A stretch of 7,764 nt of DNA from Negativicutes bacterium (GTDB taxonomy: Bacteria; Bacillota; Negativicutes; SKW292): contig JAOAFP010000006.1 of assembly GCA_026416215.1 (NCBI GenBank), forward strand, positions 21,015 to 28,778, given 5' to 3'. This document shows positions 1 through 5,635 of this stretch, piece by piece. The notes under the pieces were generated by a model that did no database searches, was not told the origin of the DNA, and saw nothing but the letters and a program-made list of their open reading frames with translations. Position numbers and translations under genes: made by a program. Position 1 is the first letter of the stretch; each line of letters opens with the position of its first letter.

Positions 1-294
1 GGCCCGATCAGCCTGTCACTCATTGCCCAGCTGTCGCCGAAAAAAATTGCCGGATTTATGATGGGGGCGAATTTCTTCGCCATGGCAGCCGGCGGCTACG
101 TGTCCGGCCTGCTGACCTCCTACTTCGGCGCCGCTGATCCGGAGACCACCTCCCTGGCCGAGTTTGCCGCCTCGTACTATCAGCAGTTCCTGATCTGCTG
201 CGCCGGCATGGCGGTCATCGCCCTGATCTATCTGTTCACCGTGCCGTATCTGAAAAAGGCCCACCAGATCGCCGCCACCGACCAGGCCGAATAA
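1..294 (+). CDS. POT-family proton-dependent oligopeptide (di/tripeptide) transporter, C-terminal fragment
   Basis: The frame is open from base 1, so only the last 97 residues are present, ending at TAA 292-294; the start lies left of the window. The fragment opens with GPISLSLIAQLSPKKIAGFM, then MGANFFAMAAGGYVSG. This resembles the conserved late-transmembrane segment of POT/PTR transporters, where a short loop rich in Pro/Lys leads into a helix with MMG and a G-x-x-x-G pattern. A second hydrophobic helix follows at about fragment residues 60-83 (QQFLICCAGMAVIALIYLF), and then a short basic cytoplasmic tail. Family members are inner-membrane, proton-coupled importers of di- and tripeptides. 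The gene ends 37 bases before a strong bidirectional terminator shared with the convergent cheR. Another major-facilitator subfamily cannot be excluded from the C-terminus alone, but POT is the best reading. Confidence 0.75.
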   Translation, partial: GPISLSLIAQLSPKKIAGFMMGANFFAMAAGGYVSGLLTSYFGAADPETTSLAEFAASYYQQFLICCAGMAVIALIYLFTVPYLKKAHQIAATDQAE

Positions 295-330
295 CCGGCA
301 GTCTTTTGCCTGTCAGCCCGGTTCAGCAGA

Positions 331-364
331 AAAAAAGACCACGGGGAATCCCGCGGTCTTTTTG
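331..364. terminator. Bidirectional intrinsic terminator between the POT transporter gene and cheR
   Basis: An inverted repeat pairs 332-345 with 350-363. A five-base A/T run leads into GACC-A-CGGG, a four-base GAAT loop, and CCCG-C-GGTC, with a single A·C mismatch (341/354). The GC-rich core is followed by TTTTT on the plus strand and TTTTTT on the minus strand. It can therefore end the rightward transporter transcript and the leftward cheR transcript. Confidence 0.9.
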
Positions 365-437
365 TTTGTTATTTACGGTTACAGTCCTGCCGGCCGGTCT
401 CCGATCCCCCGGTTACCGGTCCCTGACCACCCCGCCC

Positions 438-1232
438 TCAGCTGGCCGGCCGCTGGTAGAAGAACGGCAGATAGTTGCTGTAGCCCAGCTCGCGGGCGTT
501 GAGGATGGCCTCCGTCCCACCGACAAACAGGAATCCGCCCGGCCGCAGCGACTCAAAGAAGCGGCGGTACAGCTCGTTTTTGGCCTCTTCGGTGAAATAG
601 ATGACCACATTGCGGCAGACGATCAGGTCAAAGTTGCTGTCGAACCGGTCGCGCAGCATGTTGTGAAATCTGAAATCCACCCGCTGGCGGATGTCGGGGT
701 TGACCTGGAACCGGCCGTCGGCCAGCTTGGTGAAGTATTTTTTCAGATCAGCCGGGGAGACATTTTTCAGCTCGCCTTCGACGTAAATTCCCTGCCGGGC
801 ATTGGCCAGCATGTTGTTGTCGATGTCGGTGGCGAGAATTTTGTGTTTGACCCCCGGGGTAAGCTGGTCGAGCATAATGGCCATGGTGTAGGGCTCAGCC
901 CCGGTCGAACAGCCGGCGCTCCAGATATTCAGCCGGCTATTCTTCTTCAGCAGCTCGGGAAAGATTTTTACCTTCAGATCCTCAAATTTGTTGGGGGTCC
1001 GGAAAAATTCGGTTACGTTGATGGTCAGAAAGTCGATGAATTCCCGGTAAAGGGCCTCATCCCTGACGATTAACCCGTAAAAATCCATATATTTGCTGCA
1101 GCCGCGCCGATTCATGAAATTGGTTATCCGTCGCTGCATCTGTGCCGGTTTGTAGGCATTCAGGTCAATATTGGACTTTTTATGAAATACATCTTTGAAT
1201 TGCTGCCAGTCCTGGTCTGGGTTAAATGTCAT
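438..1232 (-). CDS. cheR: CheR-family chemoreceptor glutamate O-methyltransferase
   Basis: The predicted 264-residue protein uses S-adenosylmethionine to methylate glutamates on methyl-accepting chemotaxis proteins in the cytoplasm. The length is normal for a stand-alone CheR. Visible landmarks are an N-terminal helical domain (about 1-70), the family signature NVTEFFR (72-78), the SAM-binding segment WSAGCSTGAEPY (104-115), the ribose-contacting ATDID (134-138), and CRNVVIYF (206-213). No TPR or response-regulator extension is present. I chose ATG 1230-1232 because an AAGGAGGA ribosome site lies 8-9 bases upstream. The in-frame ATG at 1364 overlaps the promoter's own -35 box and cannot be in the transcript. 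The gene stands alone, with no other che gene in view, and has a near-consensus sigma-70 promoter next to a long palindrome. It converges with the POT gene and shares its terminator. Confidence 0.95.
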   Translation of the reverse strand: MTFNPDQDWQQFKDVFHKKSNIDLNAYKPAQMQRRITNFMNRRGCSKYMDFYGLIVRDEALYREFIDFLTINVTEFFRTPNKFEDLKVKIFPELLKKNSRLNIWSAGCSTGAEPYTMAIMLDQLTPGVKHKILATDIDNNMLANARQGIYVEGELKNVSPADLKKYFTKLADGRFQVNPDIRQRVDFRFHNMLRDRFDSNFDLIVCRNVVIYFTEEAKNELYRRFFESLRPGGFLFVGGTEAILNARELGYSNYLPFFYQRPAS

Positions 1233-1240
1233 CACCAAGC

Positions 1241-1248
1241 TCCTCCTT
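1241..1248 (-). promoter_or_regulatory. Ribosome binding site that fixes the cheR start
   Basis: The minus strand reads AAGGAGGA, then an 8-base spacer, then ATG (1232-1230). This near-perfect Shine-Dalgarno sequence argues against the longer open frame that begins at 1364. Confidence 0.85.
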
Positions 1249-1335
1249 CGCCACACCCGACCCCGGCCCGGTCTCCGGCCGCCGTTTGCCGCCGCCGTCC
1301 GCCCACGGTCGGTCAGGAACAATTTCCAGAGTTGT

Positions 1336-1364
1336 ATTATATATTTTTCTTCACCATCTGCCAA
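1336..1364 (-). promoter_or_regulatory. Sigma-70-type promoter of cheR
   Basis: On the minus strand TTGGCA (1364-1359) is separated by exactly 17 bases from TATAAT (1341-1336). The -10 box is perfect and the -35 box has one mismatch to TTGACA. Transcription should start near 1329, giving a GC-rich leader of about 95 bases before the cheR ATG. The upstream edge of the -35 box directly touches the inverted repeat at 1365-1406, so a factor bound there would contact or block RNA polymerase. Confidence 0.8.
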
Positions 1365-1406
1365 TAATCCTGCCGTTGCAGCCGTACGGCCGCAACGGCA
1401 GGATTA
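1365..1406. repeat. 42-bp near-perfect inverted repeat between cheR and the secreted-protein gene
   Basis: The outer arms TAATCCTGCCGTTGC (1365-1379) and its exact complement (1392-1406) form 15 pairs. After a single A·C mismatch (1380/1391), the centre GCCGTACGGC (1381-1390) is itself a perfect palindrome. Neither side carries a T-run, so it is not a standard intrinsic terminator. It lies between two divergent genes and abuts the cheR -35 box. A regulator-binding site or a repeated extragenic palindrome are both possible; one window cannot tell them apart. Confidence 0.85.
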
Positions 1407-1440
1407 CTGGCGGTCACGGCGAATAAACTCTGCGTAAAGG

Positions 1441-1458
1441 CCGGGTGACGGCACCCGG
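1441..1458 (+). promoter_or_regulatory. Small leader hairpin upstream of the secreted-protein gene
   Basis: CCGGGTG (1441-1447) and CACCCGG (1452-1458) form a perfect 7-bp stem with a four-base ACGG loop. It ends 15 bases before the AGGAG ribosome site (1474-1478). No U-run follows. If transcribed, it would be a 5' leader stem that might stabilise the message. I did not find a convincing -35/-10 pair for this gene between 1365 and 1440. Confidence 0.4.
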
Positions 1459-1486
1459 ACCGAATACAGGCAAAGGAGAAAACCCG

Positions 1487-1837
1487 ATGAAAAGATTGCT
1501 TGTCTTTCTTGCCCTGGTTGTGCTGTCCGCACTGCCGGCCATCCCGGCCCTGGCTGGCAGTCAGGACTTCTCCCTGACCAACGCCACCGGCTACAGCCTG
1601 GTCGATTTGCGGGTTTCACCGGCCGGCACCGACAGCTGGGGCGACAACGTCCTCACCAGTCCGCTGAGTGACGGTGATACCGCCGTGATAACCTTCGACG
1701 GCTACGACCCGTCCGTTGACTCCTGGGATATTATGGCCACTGCCGACACCGGCGACAGTGTGGCCTGGTACGGACTCGACCTCGGCGCAATTTACAGCAT
1801 TACCCTGAACGCCGACGGTACGGCCGAGCTAAAGTAA
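1487..1837 (+). CDS. Small secreted protein of unknown function with Sec signal peptide
   Basis: This 116-residue protein starts at ATG 1487, 8 bases after an AGGAG ribosome site; an upstream in-frame start at 1445 has no such site. Residues 1-23 form a classical signal peptide: MKR, a leucine/valine-rich core, and an ALA cleavage motif just before Gly24. The mature part is about 93 residues, acidic, without cysteines, and rich in short alternating hydrophobic stretches. It contains the pieces FSLTNATGYSLVDLRVSP, DSWGDNVL, SWDIMA and DLGAIYSITLNADGTAEL, which suggests a small beta-sandwich. I associate this pattern (F-L-N-TG near the start, a WG, then a WD) with a widespread family of small exported proteins of unknown role, but I cannot name a characterised member. 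It is monocistronic, divergent from cheR across a long palindrome, and ends before the shared terminator at 1867-1910. Confidence 0.8.
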   Translation: MKRLLVFLALVVLSALPAIPALAGSQDFSLTNATGYSLVDLRVSPAGTDSWGDNVLTSPLSDGDTAVITFDGYDPSVDSWDIMATADTGDSVAWYGLDLGAIYSITLNADGTAELK

Positions 1838-1866
1838 TTGCCGGCGGGAGCGGCGTTCCCCGGCCG

Positions 1867-1910
1867 AAAAAAAGCCTGCCGTCGTCGGTACGCCGGCAGG
1901 CCCGGTTTTT
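1867..1910. terminator. Bidirectional terminator after the tRNA operon (-) and the secreted-protein gene (+)
   Basis: GCCTGCCG (1874-1881) pairs with CGGCAGGC (1894-1901) around a 12-base loop. On the minus strand the stem is followed at once by seven Ts (1873-1867), a strong end for the tRNA transcript. On the plus strand a TTTTT run (1906-1910) follows four bases after the stem, so it probably also stops the secreted-protein transcript. The last T of that run is the complement of the A in the tRNA-Trp CCA end. Confidence 0.85.
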
Positions 1911-1985
1911 GGCAGGGGCAGTAGGACTCGAACCCACAACCAACGGTTTTGGAGACCGCTACTCTACCAGTTGAGCTATACCCCT
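1910..1985 (-). tRNA. tRNA-Trp (anticodon CCA)
   Basis: The full cloverleaf is visible on the minus strand. The acceptor AGGGGTA pairs with TGCCCCT, the D stem is GCTC/GAGT, and the anticodon stem GCGGT/ACCGT encloses CTCCAAA with anticodon CCA at 1952-1950. The T arm is GTGGG-TTCGAGT-CCTAC. The discriminator is G (1913) and the 3' CCA is encoded (1912-1910). The gene lies 15 bases downstream of tRNA-Asp and is almost certainly co-transcribed with it. Its mature 3' end is only about 8 bases from the terminator stem, leaving a very short trailer to process. Confidence 0.97.
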
Positions 1986-2000
1986 ATCAGCCATTCCAGA

Positions 2001-2077
2001 TGGCGACCCTGAAGGGATTTGAACCCTCGATCTCCGCCGTGACAGGGCGGCATGTTGAACCGCTACACCACAGGGCC
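2001..2077 (-). tRNA. tRNA-Asp (anticodon GTC)
   Basis: The minus-strand cloverleaf has acceptor GGCCCTG pairing with CAGGGTC, including a G2-U71 wobble. The D arm contains GTGTAGCGGTTCAACAT. The anticodon stem CCGCC/GGCGG encloses CTGTCAC with anticodon GTC at 2043-2041. The T arm is GAGGG-TTCAAAT-CCCTT, the discriminator is G, and CCA is encoded (2003-2001). It is the first gene of a two-tRNA operon. The promoter lies so close (2089-2117) that the predicted 5' leader is only about five bases. Confidence 0.97.
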
Positions 2078-2088
2078 GCTACGGCATT

Positions 2089-2117
2089 ATTCTAACACGT
2101 TCGGCAATTTTGTTCAA
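2089..2117 (-). promoter_or_regulatory. Sigma-70-type promoter of the tRNA-Asp/tRNA-Trp operon
   Basis: On the minus strand TTGAAC (2117-2112) is followed after exactly 17 bases by TAGAAT (2094-2089). Transcription should begin near 2082, about five bases before the tRNA-Asp 5' end at 2077. The element also fills the leader region of the divergent alkA-type gene, so the two transcription units share regulatory space. Confidence 0.8.
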
Positions 2118-2134
2118 GCGGTGGTAACAGTCCG

Positions 2135-2779
2135 ATGGTTTCTACGGTCAAAACCGGCCCCGGCCGGTACCACTGGCAGGCAGCCGACGAGCATCTGGCC
2201 GCCGCCGACCCGGTAATGGCTGGTCTGATCAGCCGGTTTGCCCCCTGCACCCTCAACAGCCGCCACGACCCGTTCGCCCTGCTCTGCCAGGCAGTCATTG
2301 CCCAGCAGCTGTCTTCCCGTGCCGCCATGACCATTTACCGGCGGTTCTGCGACAGCCTGGGCGGGCGGCCGACCGCCGGCCGTCTGGCGGAAACTGCCGA
2401 TGACAGCCTGCGGGCAATCGGCCTGTCGCGGCAAAAAATCGCCTGCCTTCGCGACCTGGCCCGCCAGACCCTGTCCGGCTATCTCCGGTTCGCCGATTAC
2501 CGGCAGATGCCCCCCGGCGAAGTTATCGCCAGTCTCACCGCCGTCAGGGGCATTGGCCTCTGGACCGCCCAGATGTTTCTGATGTTCGCCATCAATCACC
2601 CCGACGTACTACCAGGCAACGACCTCGGTATAATCAAGGCGGTACAGCAGCATTACCGGCTGGCGGACCGGCCGGACCGGCAGCGGCTGGAAGCCATTGC
2701 CGATGTCTGGCGACCGTACCGCACTATCGCCTGCTGGTACCTGTGGCGGAGTACCGATGACCTGTCCTCATCTTGGTAA
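2135..2779 (+). CDS. alkA: DNA-3-methyladenine glycosylase II, AlkA/Mag family (HhH-GPD)
   Basis: The 214-residue protein is a monofunctional base-excision glycosylase that removes alkylated purines such as 3-methyladenine from DNA. Landmarks are QAVIAQQLSSRAA (52-64), the helix-hairpin-helix LTAVRGIGLWTAQMFL (134-149) that grips the DNA backbone, and the loop LPGNDLGI with the expected catalytic aspartate D163. The terminal family helix WRPYRTIACWYLWR is at 192-205. The length fits the short Mag1-like form; the extra N-terminal domain of E. coli AlkA and an Ada regulatory domain are absent. No Cys-rich 4Fe-4S motif of the Nth/MutY type is seen. The start at ATG 2135 has only a weak GGTGG 10 bases upstream, so the translation signal is modest. 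The gene is divergent from the tRNA operon and its 3' end overlaps the convergent ECF-like gene by 12 bp. Confidence 0.92.
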   Translation: MVSTVKTGPGRYHWQAADEHLAAADPVMAGLISRFAPCTLNSRHDPFALLCQAVIAQQLSSRAAMTIYRRFCDSLGGRPTAGRLAETADDSLRAIGLSRQKIACLRDLARQTLSGYLRFADYRQMPPGEVIASLTAVRGIGLWTAQMFLMFAINHPDVLPGNDLGIIKAVQQHYRLADRPDRQRLEAIADVWRPYRTIACWYLWRSTDDLSSSW

Positions 2780-3283
2780 GTGATCGTCCGGTTTCAGCCG
2801 CCGGCTGATTTCCCGGGCCAGATAGACCCCGGCCATGGCCGTGACCAGCTGCGGCCAGCTCATCGCCAGCATCAACCCCCTAACCACCGGTAACGGCAGG
2901 GCAAACCGCAGGACCAGCTGATAGAAAGCCAGATAAACCAGTACGGTTTTTGCCACCGCCGCCAGGCTGCCCGCCCTCAGCCAGCTAAAGTTGCGGCAGA
3001 GGTGAAATACCCCGATGTACACAGCGTTGCCGGCCGCCACCGGCAAAATGAAAACCACCAGCGGCAGCAACCCCTGCCAGAACGCCACTAGCGGCGCCAC
3101 CGCCCCGATCAGCAGGGCGGCCTGCCATCCCGCCTGCAGATAAGCAGTGATCAGACAGGTGTTGACCAGACTGCCGATCAGCAGGGTGGAAAAAATTGGC
3201 GGTACCGGCAGTACCAGCCGCAACGACTGACAAACCACCGTCAGGGCCAGCAGCAGGGCGGCCCGGGTTATTCGCCGATTCAC
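2768..3283 (-). CDS. ECF-transporter S-component-like integral membrane protein
   Basis: This 171-residue, very hydrophobic protein has about six predicted transmembrane segments (near 6-24, 30-48, 53-68, 70-96, 105-127 and 138-156). The N-terminus MNRRITRAALLLALTVV contains the A-x-x-x-A pattern (A9, A13) that S components use to dock with the shared T subunit. The phrases PPIFSTLLIGSLVN and LPVAAGNAVYIGVF look like those of Firmicutes ECF S-component-like proteins. S components bind a vitamin or metal with high affinity, while separate A/A'/T subunits supply energy. No ATPase or T subunit is in view, so it would have to share an energy module encoded elsewhere; the substrate cannot be told. 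The start is GTG 3283, 5-6 bases from a strong GAAGGGGGA ribosome site (3289-3297). The last codons overlap the end of the convergent glycosylase gene. Confidence 0.72.
   Translation of the reverse strand: MNRRITRAALLLALTVVCQSLRLVLPVPPIFSTLLIGSLVNTCLITAYLQAGWQAALLIGAVAPLVAFWQGLLPLVVFILPVAAGNAVYIGVFHLCRNFSWLRAGSLAAVAKTVLVYLAFYQLVLRFALPLPVVRGLMLAMSWPQLVTAMAGVYLAREISRRLKPDDHLPR
2794..2811 (+). terminator. Possible weak terminator for the glycosylase gene, inside the convergent gene's 3' end
   Basis: TCAGCC (2794-2799) and GGCTGA (2803-2808) form a perfect 6-bp stem with a three-base loop, followed by TTT on the plus strand, 15 bases after the glycosylase stop. The T-run is short and the sequence is also coding for the ECF-like protein, so this is tentative. 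Confidence 0.35.
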
Positions 3284-3310
3284 AGAAATCCCCCTTCATG
3301 AGCGTTGATT

Positions 3311-3333
3311 TGGCAGGAATTTCCAGCCTGCCA
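3311..3333. repeat. Inverted repeat in the divergent ECF-like / FapA-like promoter region
   Basis: TGGCAGG (3311-3317) and CCTGCCA (3327-3333) are perfectly complementary across a nine-base spacer. They lie in the 97-bp gap between two divergent starts (3283 and 3381). There is no T-run on either side. It could be an operator or a leader stem for the ECF-like message. A smaller repeat, ACTGC/GCAGT, sits at 3341-3359. I see no convincing -35/-10 pair for either gene in this gap. Confidence 0.5.
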
Positions 3334-3380
3334 CCGTAATACTGCAGAGAGACCGCAGTCTGGATGGCGGGGAGGTGCCA

Positions 3381-4802
3381 ATGGCCGACAACAAGCCTAA
3401 AATTGACGTCAAGCTGGCCCGGGACGGGTTGTCGGCCGAACTGGCGATAATCCTGCCCCCGCCGCCTGCCGCCCCCGTTCCCGCTCCCGACGGACCGGCA
3501 ACCGATGAGCCGGCGGCCGACGAGCCGGTTTTGACCGTCGATTTGGTCAAGGACAAGCTGAAAAGCATGAACATCAAGTTCGGCCTGAACGACGAGGCTG
3601 TCGCCCTGGCCATCCTCAACCCCGGCGGCCGGTTTGAGGTTGCCCGCGGCGTCCCGCCGGTCAACGGCACTGACGCCAGGATAAAATACTACTTTAACCT
3701 TGACGAGCGGAACCGTCCCCGGCAAAATCCCGACGGCAGCGTGGACTTCAAGCATATAACCCCGTTTATCATCAAACACGAAGGCGACGTGCTGGCCGAA
3801 AAAATCCCCGCCACCGCCGGCATCCCCGGTACCAACATTTTCGGCAACCCCATCCCGGCTAGGAACGGCAGGGACGTCAGGCTGCCGCAGGGCAAAGGGA
3901 CGCATATCGTCGATCTGACCCTGGTGGCCGACTTTACCGGCCAGGTGGAGATCATCAACGGCAAGGTCACCATGCTGCCGGTACTGGAAATCAACGGCGA
4001 TGTCGACACCGCCACCGGCAACATCGACTACGACGGCACAGTTATCGTCCACGGCAGCATCCAGACCGGCTACATCGTCAACGCCACCGCCAACATCGAC
4101 GTGGAAGGGTCGATGACCGGCAGCGCGATCGCCGGCCAGGATCTCCGGGTCAACCTGGGTATCAACGGCACGGTTTCCGGCCGGATTGAAGCCCGTCAGG
4201 ACATCATCACCCGCTTTATTGACAACGCAGTGGTGCGGGCCGGCGGCAACATCGTGGTCTACGACTTCATCCTTCACAGCCACTGCACGGCCCAGGGCAG
4301 TATAACCTGCCGGGACGGCCGCGGTCAAATCGCCGGCGGGAAAACTGTGGCCGGCAGCGAGATCGTGGCCAATGTCCTCGGGGCGCCGGCCGCCTCCCAC
4401 ACCGAGATCCAGGTGGGAATCGATCCCGACCTGCGGGAGGAATATCACCGGCTGCAAAAGGAGCTGGCCAGCCTGAACAAGGATCTGGACAACGCCCACA
4501 AGGTTCTCGATCTGTTCAGACTGCGCGACCCGCAGACCCTGCCGCCCGACAAGCAGCAGCTGGTGCTGCGGATGACCAAGCTCCAGTTTCAGATGTCGGC
4601 CCAGAAAAAGCAGATGGAAGAACGGCTGGCTGAGCTGGAGAAAATGTTCGCCAGCGTTCAGCACGGCAAAATCAAGGCTCTGCACACCTGTCACTCCGGA
4701 GTTAAGTTGATTATCGGCAACTGCAGCCGCCAGGTCACCGCCCCGATCGCCGCGTCGGCCTTCGTGGTCGAACAGGGGGAAATCCGGGTGGCACCGCTGT
4801 AA
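3381..4802 (+). CDS. FapA / DUF342 family polymer-forming-like protein
   Basis: The 473-residue cytoplasmic protein belongs to the DUF342/FapA family. The family's named member is tied to flagellar assembly and polar placement, but most members are uncharacterised. The N-terminal domain (1-about 200) includes FNLDERNRPRQNPDGSVDF (105-123), VLAEKIPATAGIPGTNIFGN (137-156) and GKVTMLP (194-200), the usual FapA pattern. Residues 204-335 are short beta repeats (GDVDTATGNIDYDGTVIVHG, VRAGGNIVV, GSITC), as in a right-handed beta-helix. Residues about 352-427 are charged, heptad-like helices, probably a coiled coil. A low-complexity Pro/Ala/Asp/Glu stretch (26-49) interrupts the N-terminal domain. 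ATG 3381 follows GGGGAGG (3369-3375) closely; the GTG at 3375 overlaps that site and is less likely. No flagellar genes are adjacent; cheR 2.1 kb away is the only motility link. Confidence 0.87.
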   Translation: MADNKPKIDVKLARDGLSAELAIILPPPPAAPVPAPDGPATDEPAADEPVLTVDLVKDKLKSMNIKFGLNDEAVALAILNPGGRFEVARGVPPVNGTDARIKYYFNLDERNRPRQNPDGSVDFKHITPFIIKHEGDVLAEKIPATAGIPGTNIFGNPIPARNGRDVRLPQGKGTHIVDLTLVADFTGQVEIINGKVTMLPVLEINGDVDTATGNIDYDGTVIVHGSIQTGYIVNATANIDVEGSMTGSAIAGQDLRVNLGINGTVSGRIEARQDIITRFIDNAVVRAGGNIVVYDFILHSHCTAQGSITCRDGRGQIAGGKTVAGSEIVANVLGAPAASHTEIQVGIDPDLREEYHRLQKELASLNKDLDNAHKVLDLFRLRDPQTLPPDKQQLVLRMTKLQFQMSAQKKQMEERLAELEKMFASVQHGKIKALHTCHSGVKLIIGNCSRQVTAPIAASAFVVEQGEIRVAPL

Positions 4803-4822
4803 TCCCGCCGGCCGGACTTTGG

Positions 4823-4851
4823 TTGTCCCCAATCGCCCCATGGATTATAAT
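4823..4851 (+). promoter_or_regulatory. Sigma-70-type promoter of deoD-dedA
   Basis: TTGTCC (4823-4828), a 17-base spacer and a perfect TATAAT (4846-4851) lie 20 bases after the fapA-like stop. The expected start near 4858 gives a leader of about 58 bases to the deoD ATG. The promoter makes deoD independent of the upstream gene and rules out the longer deoD reading frame that begins inside the -35 box. Confidence 0.75.
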
Positions 4852-4864
4852 TAGGCTGGCGGCA

Positions 4865-4881
4865 GGGGCGGTACGCGCCCC
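4865..4881 (+). repeat. GC hairpin in the deoD leader
   Basis: GGGGCG (4865-4870) and CGCCCC (4876-4881) pair around a GTACG loop. The stem lies early in the predicted leader, 23 bases before the AGGAGG ribosome site, and would leave that site free. There is no U-run. It may stabilise the message; no riboswitch fold is apparent. Confidence 0.4.
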
Positions 4882-4915
4882 GGAGTTGCCTGAGCAAAAT
4901 TCACAGGAGGTCATT

Positions 4916-5632
4916 ATGCTAGCCACACCAACTCCCCATATCAAGGCCGTTCCCGGCGACATCGCCGAGACCGTCCTTCTGCCCGGCGATCCGCTGCGGG
5001 CCCGCCTGGTCGCCCAGGAAATGTTCACTGACGCCCGCCAATACAACGAGGTCCGCGGCATTCTGGGCTACACCGGTTACTACAAGGGCAAGCGGGTTTC
5101 GGTCCAGGGCACCGGTATGGGAATCCCGTCAATATCGATCTACGTCAACGAACTGATTCAGGGCTACGGCTGCAGGAAACTGATCCGGGTCGGCACCTGC
5201 GGCTCACTGTCGGCGGAGGTCAGGCTGCGGGAAGTGGTACTGGCCCAGGCAGCCTGTACTGATTCCAGTTTCAACCGCATCCGTTTCCACCACCACATAG
5301 ATTTCGCCCCGATTGCCGACTTCGAACTGTTGCTGTCAGCCTACAACGTGGCCAACAGGATGGGCTTGCCGGTGAGGGTGGGCAACATCCTCTCCACTGA
5401 CACCTTCTATGCTGAAAGCCATATCGACACCGAACAGTGGCACCGCTACGGAATTATTGCCGTGGAAATGGAGGCTGCCGCCCTCTACACCCTGGCCGCC
5501 AAATTTGGCTGCCAGGCCCTGTGCGTGCTGACGGTCAGCGACATTATCCCCACTCACGAAGCTACCTCGGCCGACGAGCGGCAGAACAATTTCCTGAAGA
5601 TGGCTGAGATTGCCCTGGAAGCTGCCCTGTAA
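4916..5632 (+). CDS. deoD: Purine nucleoside phosphorylase, hexameric DeoD type
   Basis: The 238-residue protein matches the E. coli-type hexameric enzyme in length and layout. It splits purine (deoxy)nucleosides with phosphate into free base plus (deoxy)ribose-1-phosphate in the cytoplasm, for purine salvage and nucleoside catabolism. Visible motifs are TPHIKA at the N-terminus (6-11; the His reaches into the neighbour's active site in this family), the phosphate loop PGDPLR (23-28), GMGIPS (67-72), and RVGTCGS (91-97). The ribose-binding VEMEAA (183-188) and SDIIPTHE with the catalytic Asp209 (208-215) follow, then Arg222 in DERQ, the Asp's usual partner. ATG 4916 follows a textbook AGGAGG (4905-4910). 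A longer frame from 4823 starts inside the promoter and is rejected. dedA begins 3 bases after the stop, so the two are likely one operon. Confidence 0.96.
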   Translation: MLATPTPHIKAVPGDIAETVLLPGDPLRARLVAQEMFTDARQYNEVRGILGYTGYYKGKRVSVQGTGMGIPSISIYVNELIQGYGCRKLIRVGTCGSLSAEVRLREVVLAQAACTDSSFNRIRFHHHIDFAPIADFELLLSAYNVANRMGLPVRVGNILSTDTFYAESHIDTEQWHRYGIIAVEMEAAALYTLAAKFGCQALCVLTVSDIIPTHEATSADERQNNFLKMAEIALEAAL

Positions 5633-5635
5633 AAG

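Noticed and set aside
993..1008. cheR SAM-binding loop reads GAEPY instead of GEEPY, as a possible lost catalytic residue
   Set aside because: The second glutamate is retained, and Ala at the first position is common in CheR proteins as I know them; the other signatures are intact.
306..1073. A 255-codon plus-strand frame antisense to cheR
   Set aside because: It begins inside the bidirectional terminator region and is complementary to clear CheR motifs; no family features are visible in it.
1233..1364. An N-terminal extension of CheR starting at ATG 1364
   Set aside because: That ATG overlaps the -35 box of the cheR promoter, and the extension is low-complexity Arg/Gly sequence. ATG 1232 has a strong ribosome site.
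1424..1450. A flagellar sigma-28 promoter upstream of the secreted-protein gene, based on TAAA at 1424-1427
   Set aside because: No CCGATAT/GCCGATAA-like -10 element lies at the right spacing, so the match is chance.
1910..2077. The tRNA genes as an integration site for a mobile element
   Set aside because: No integrase gene, no duplicated tRNA 3' end and no change in base composition are seen around the tRNA pair.
2985..4841. A 618-codon open frame on the minus strand, antisense to the FapA-like gene and running into the ECF-like gene
   Set aside because: It is a shadow frame created by GC-rich third positions. Its translation is low-complexity (Gly/Asp/Val/His-rich) with no recognisable domain, it has no ribosome site, and it overlaps two well-supported genes.
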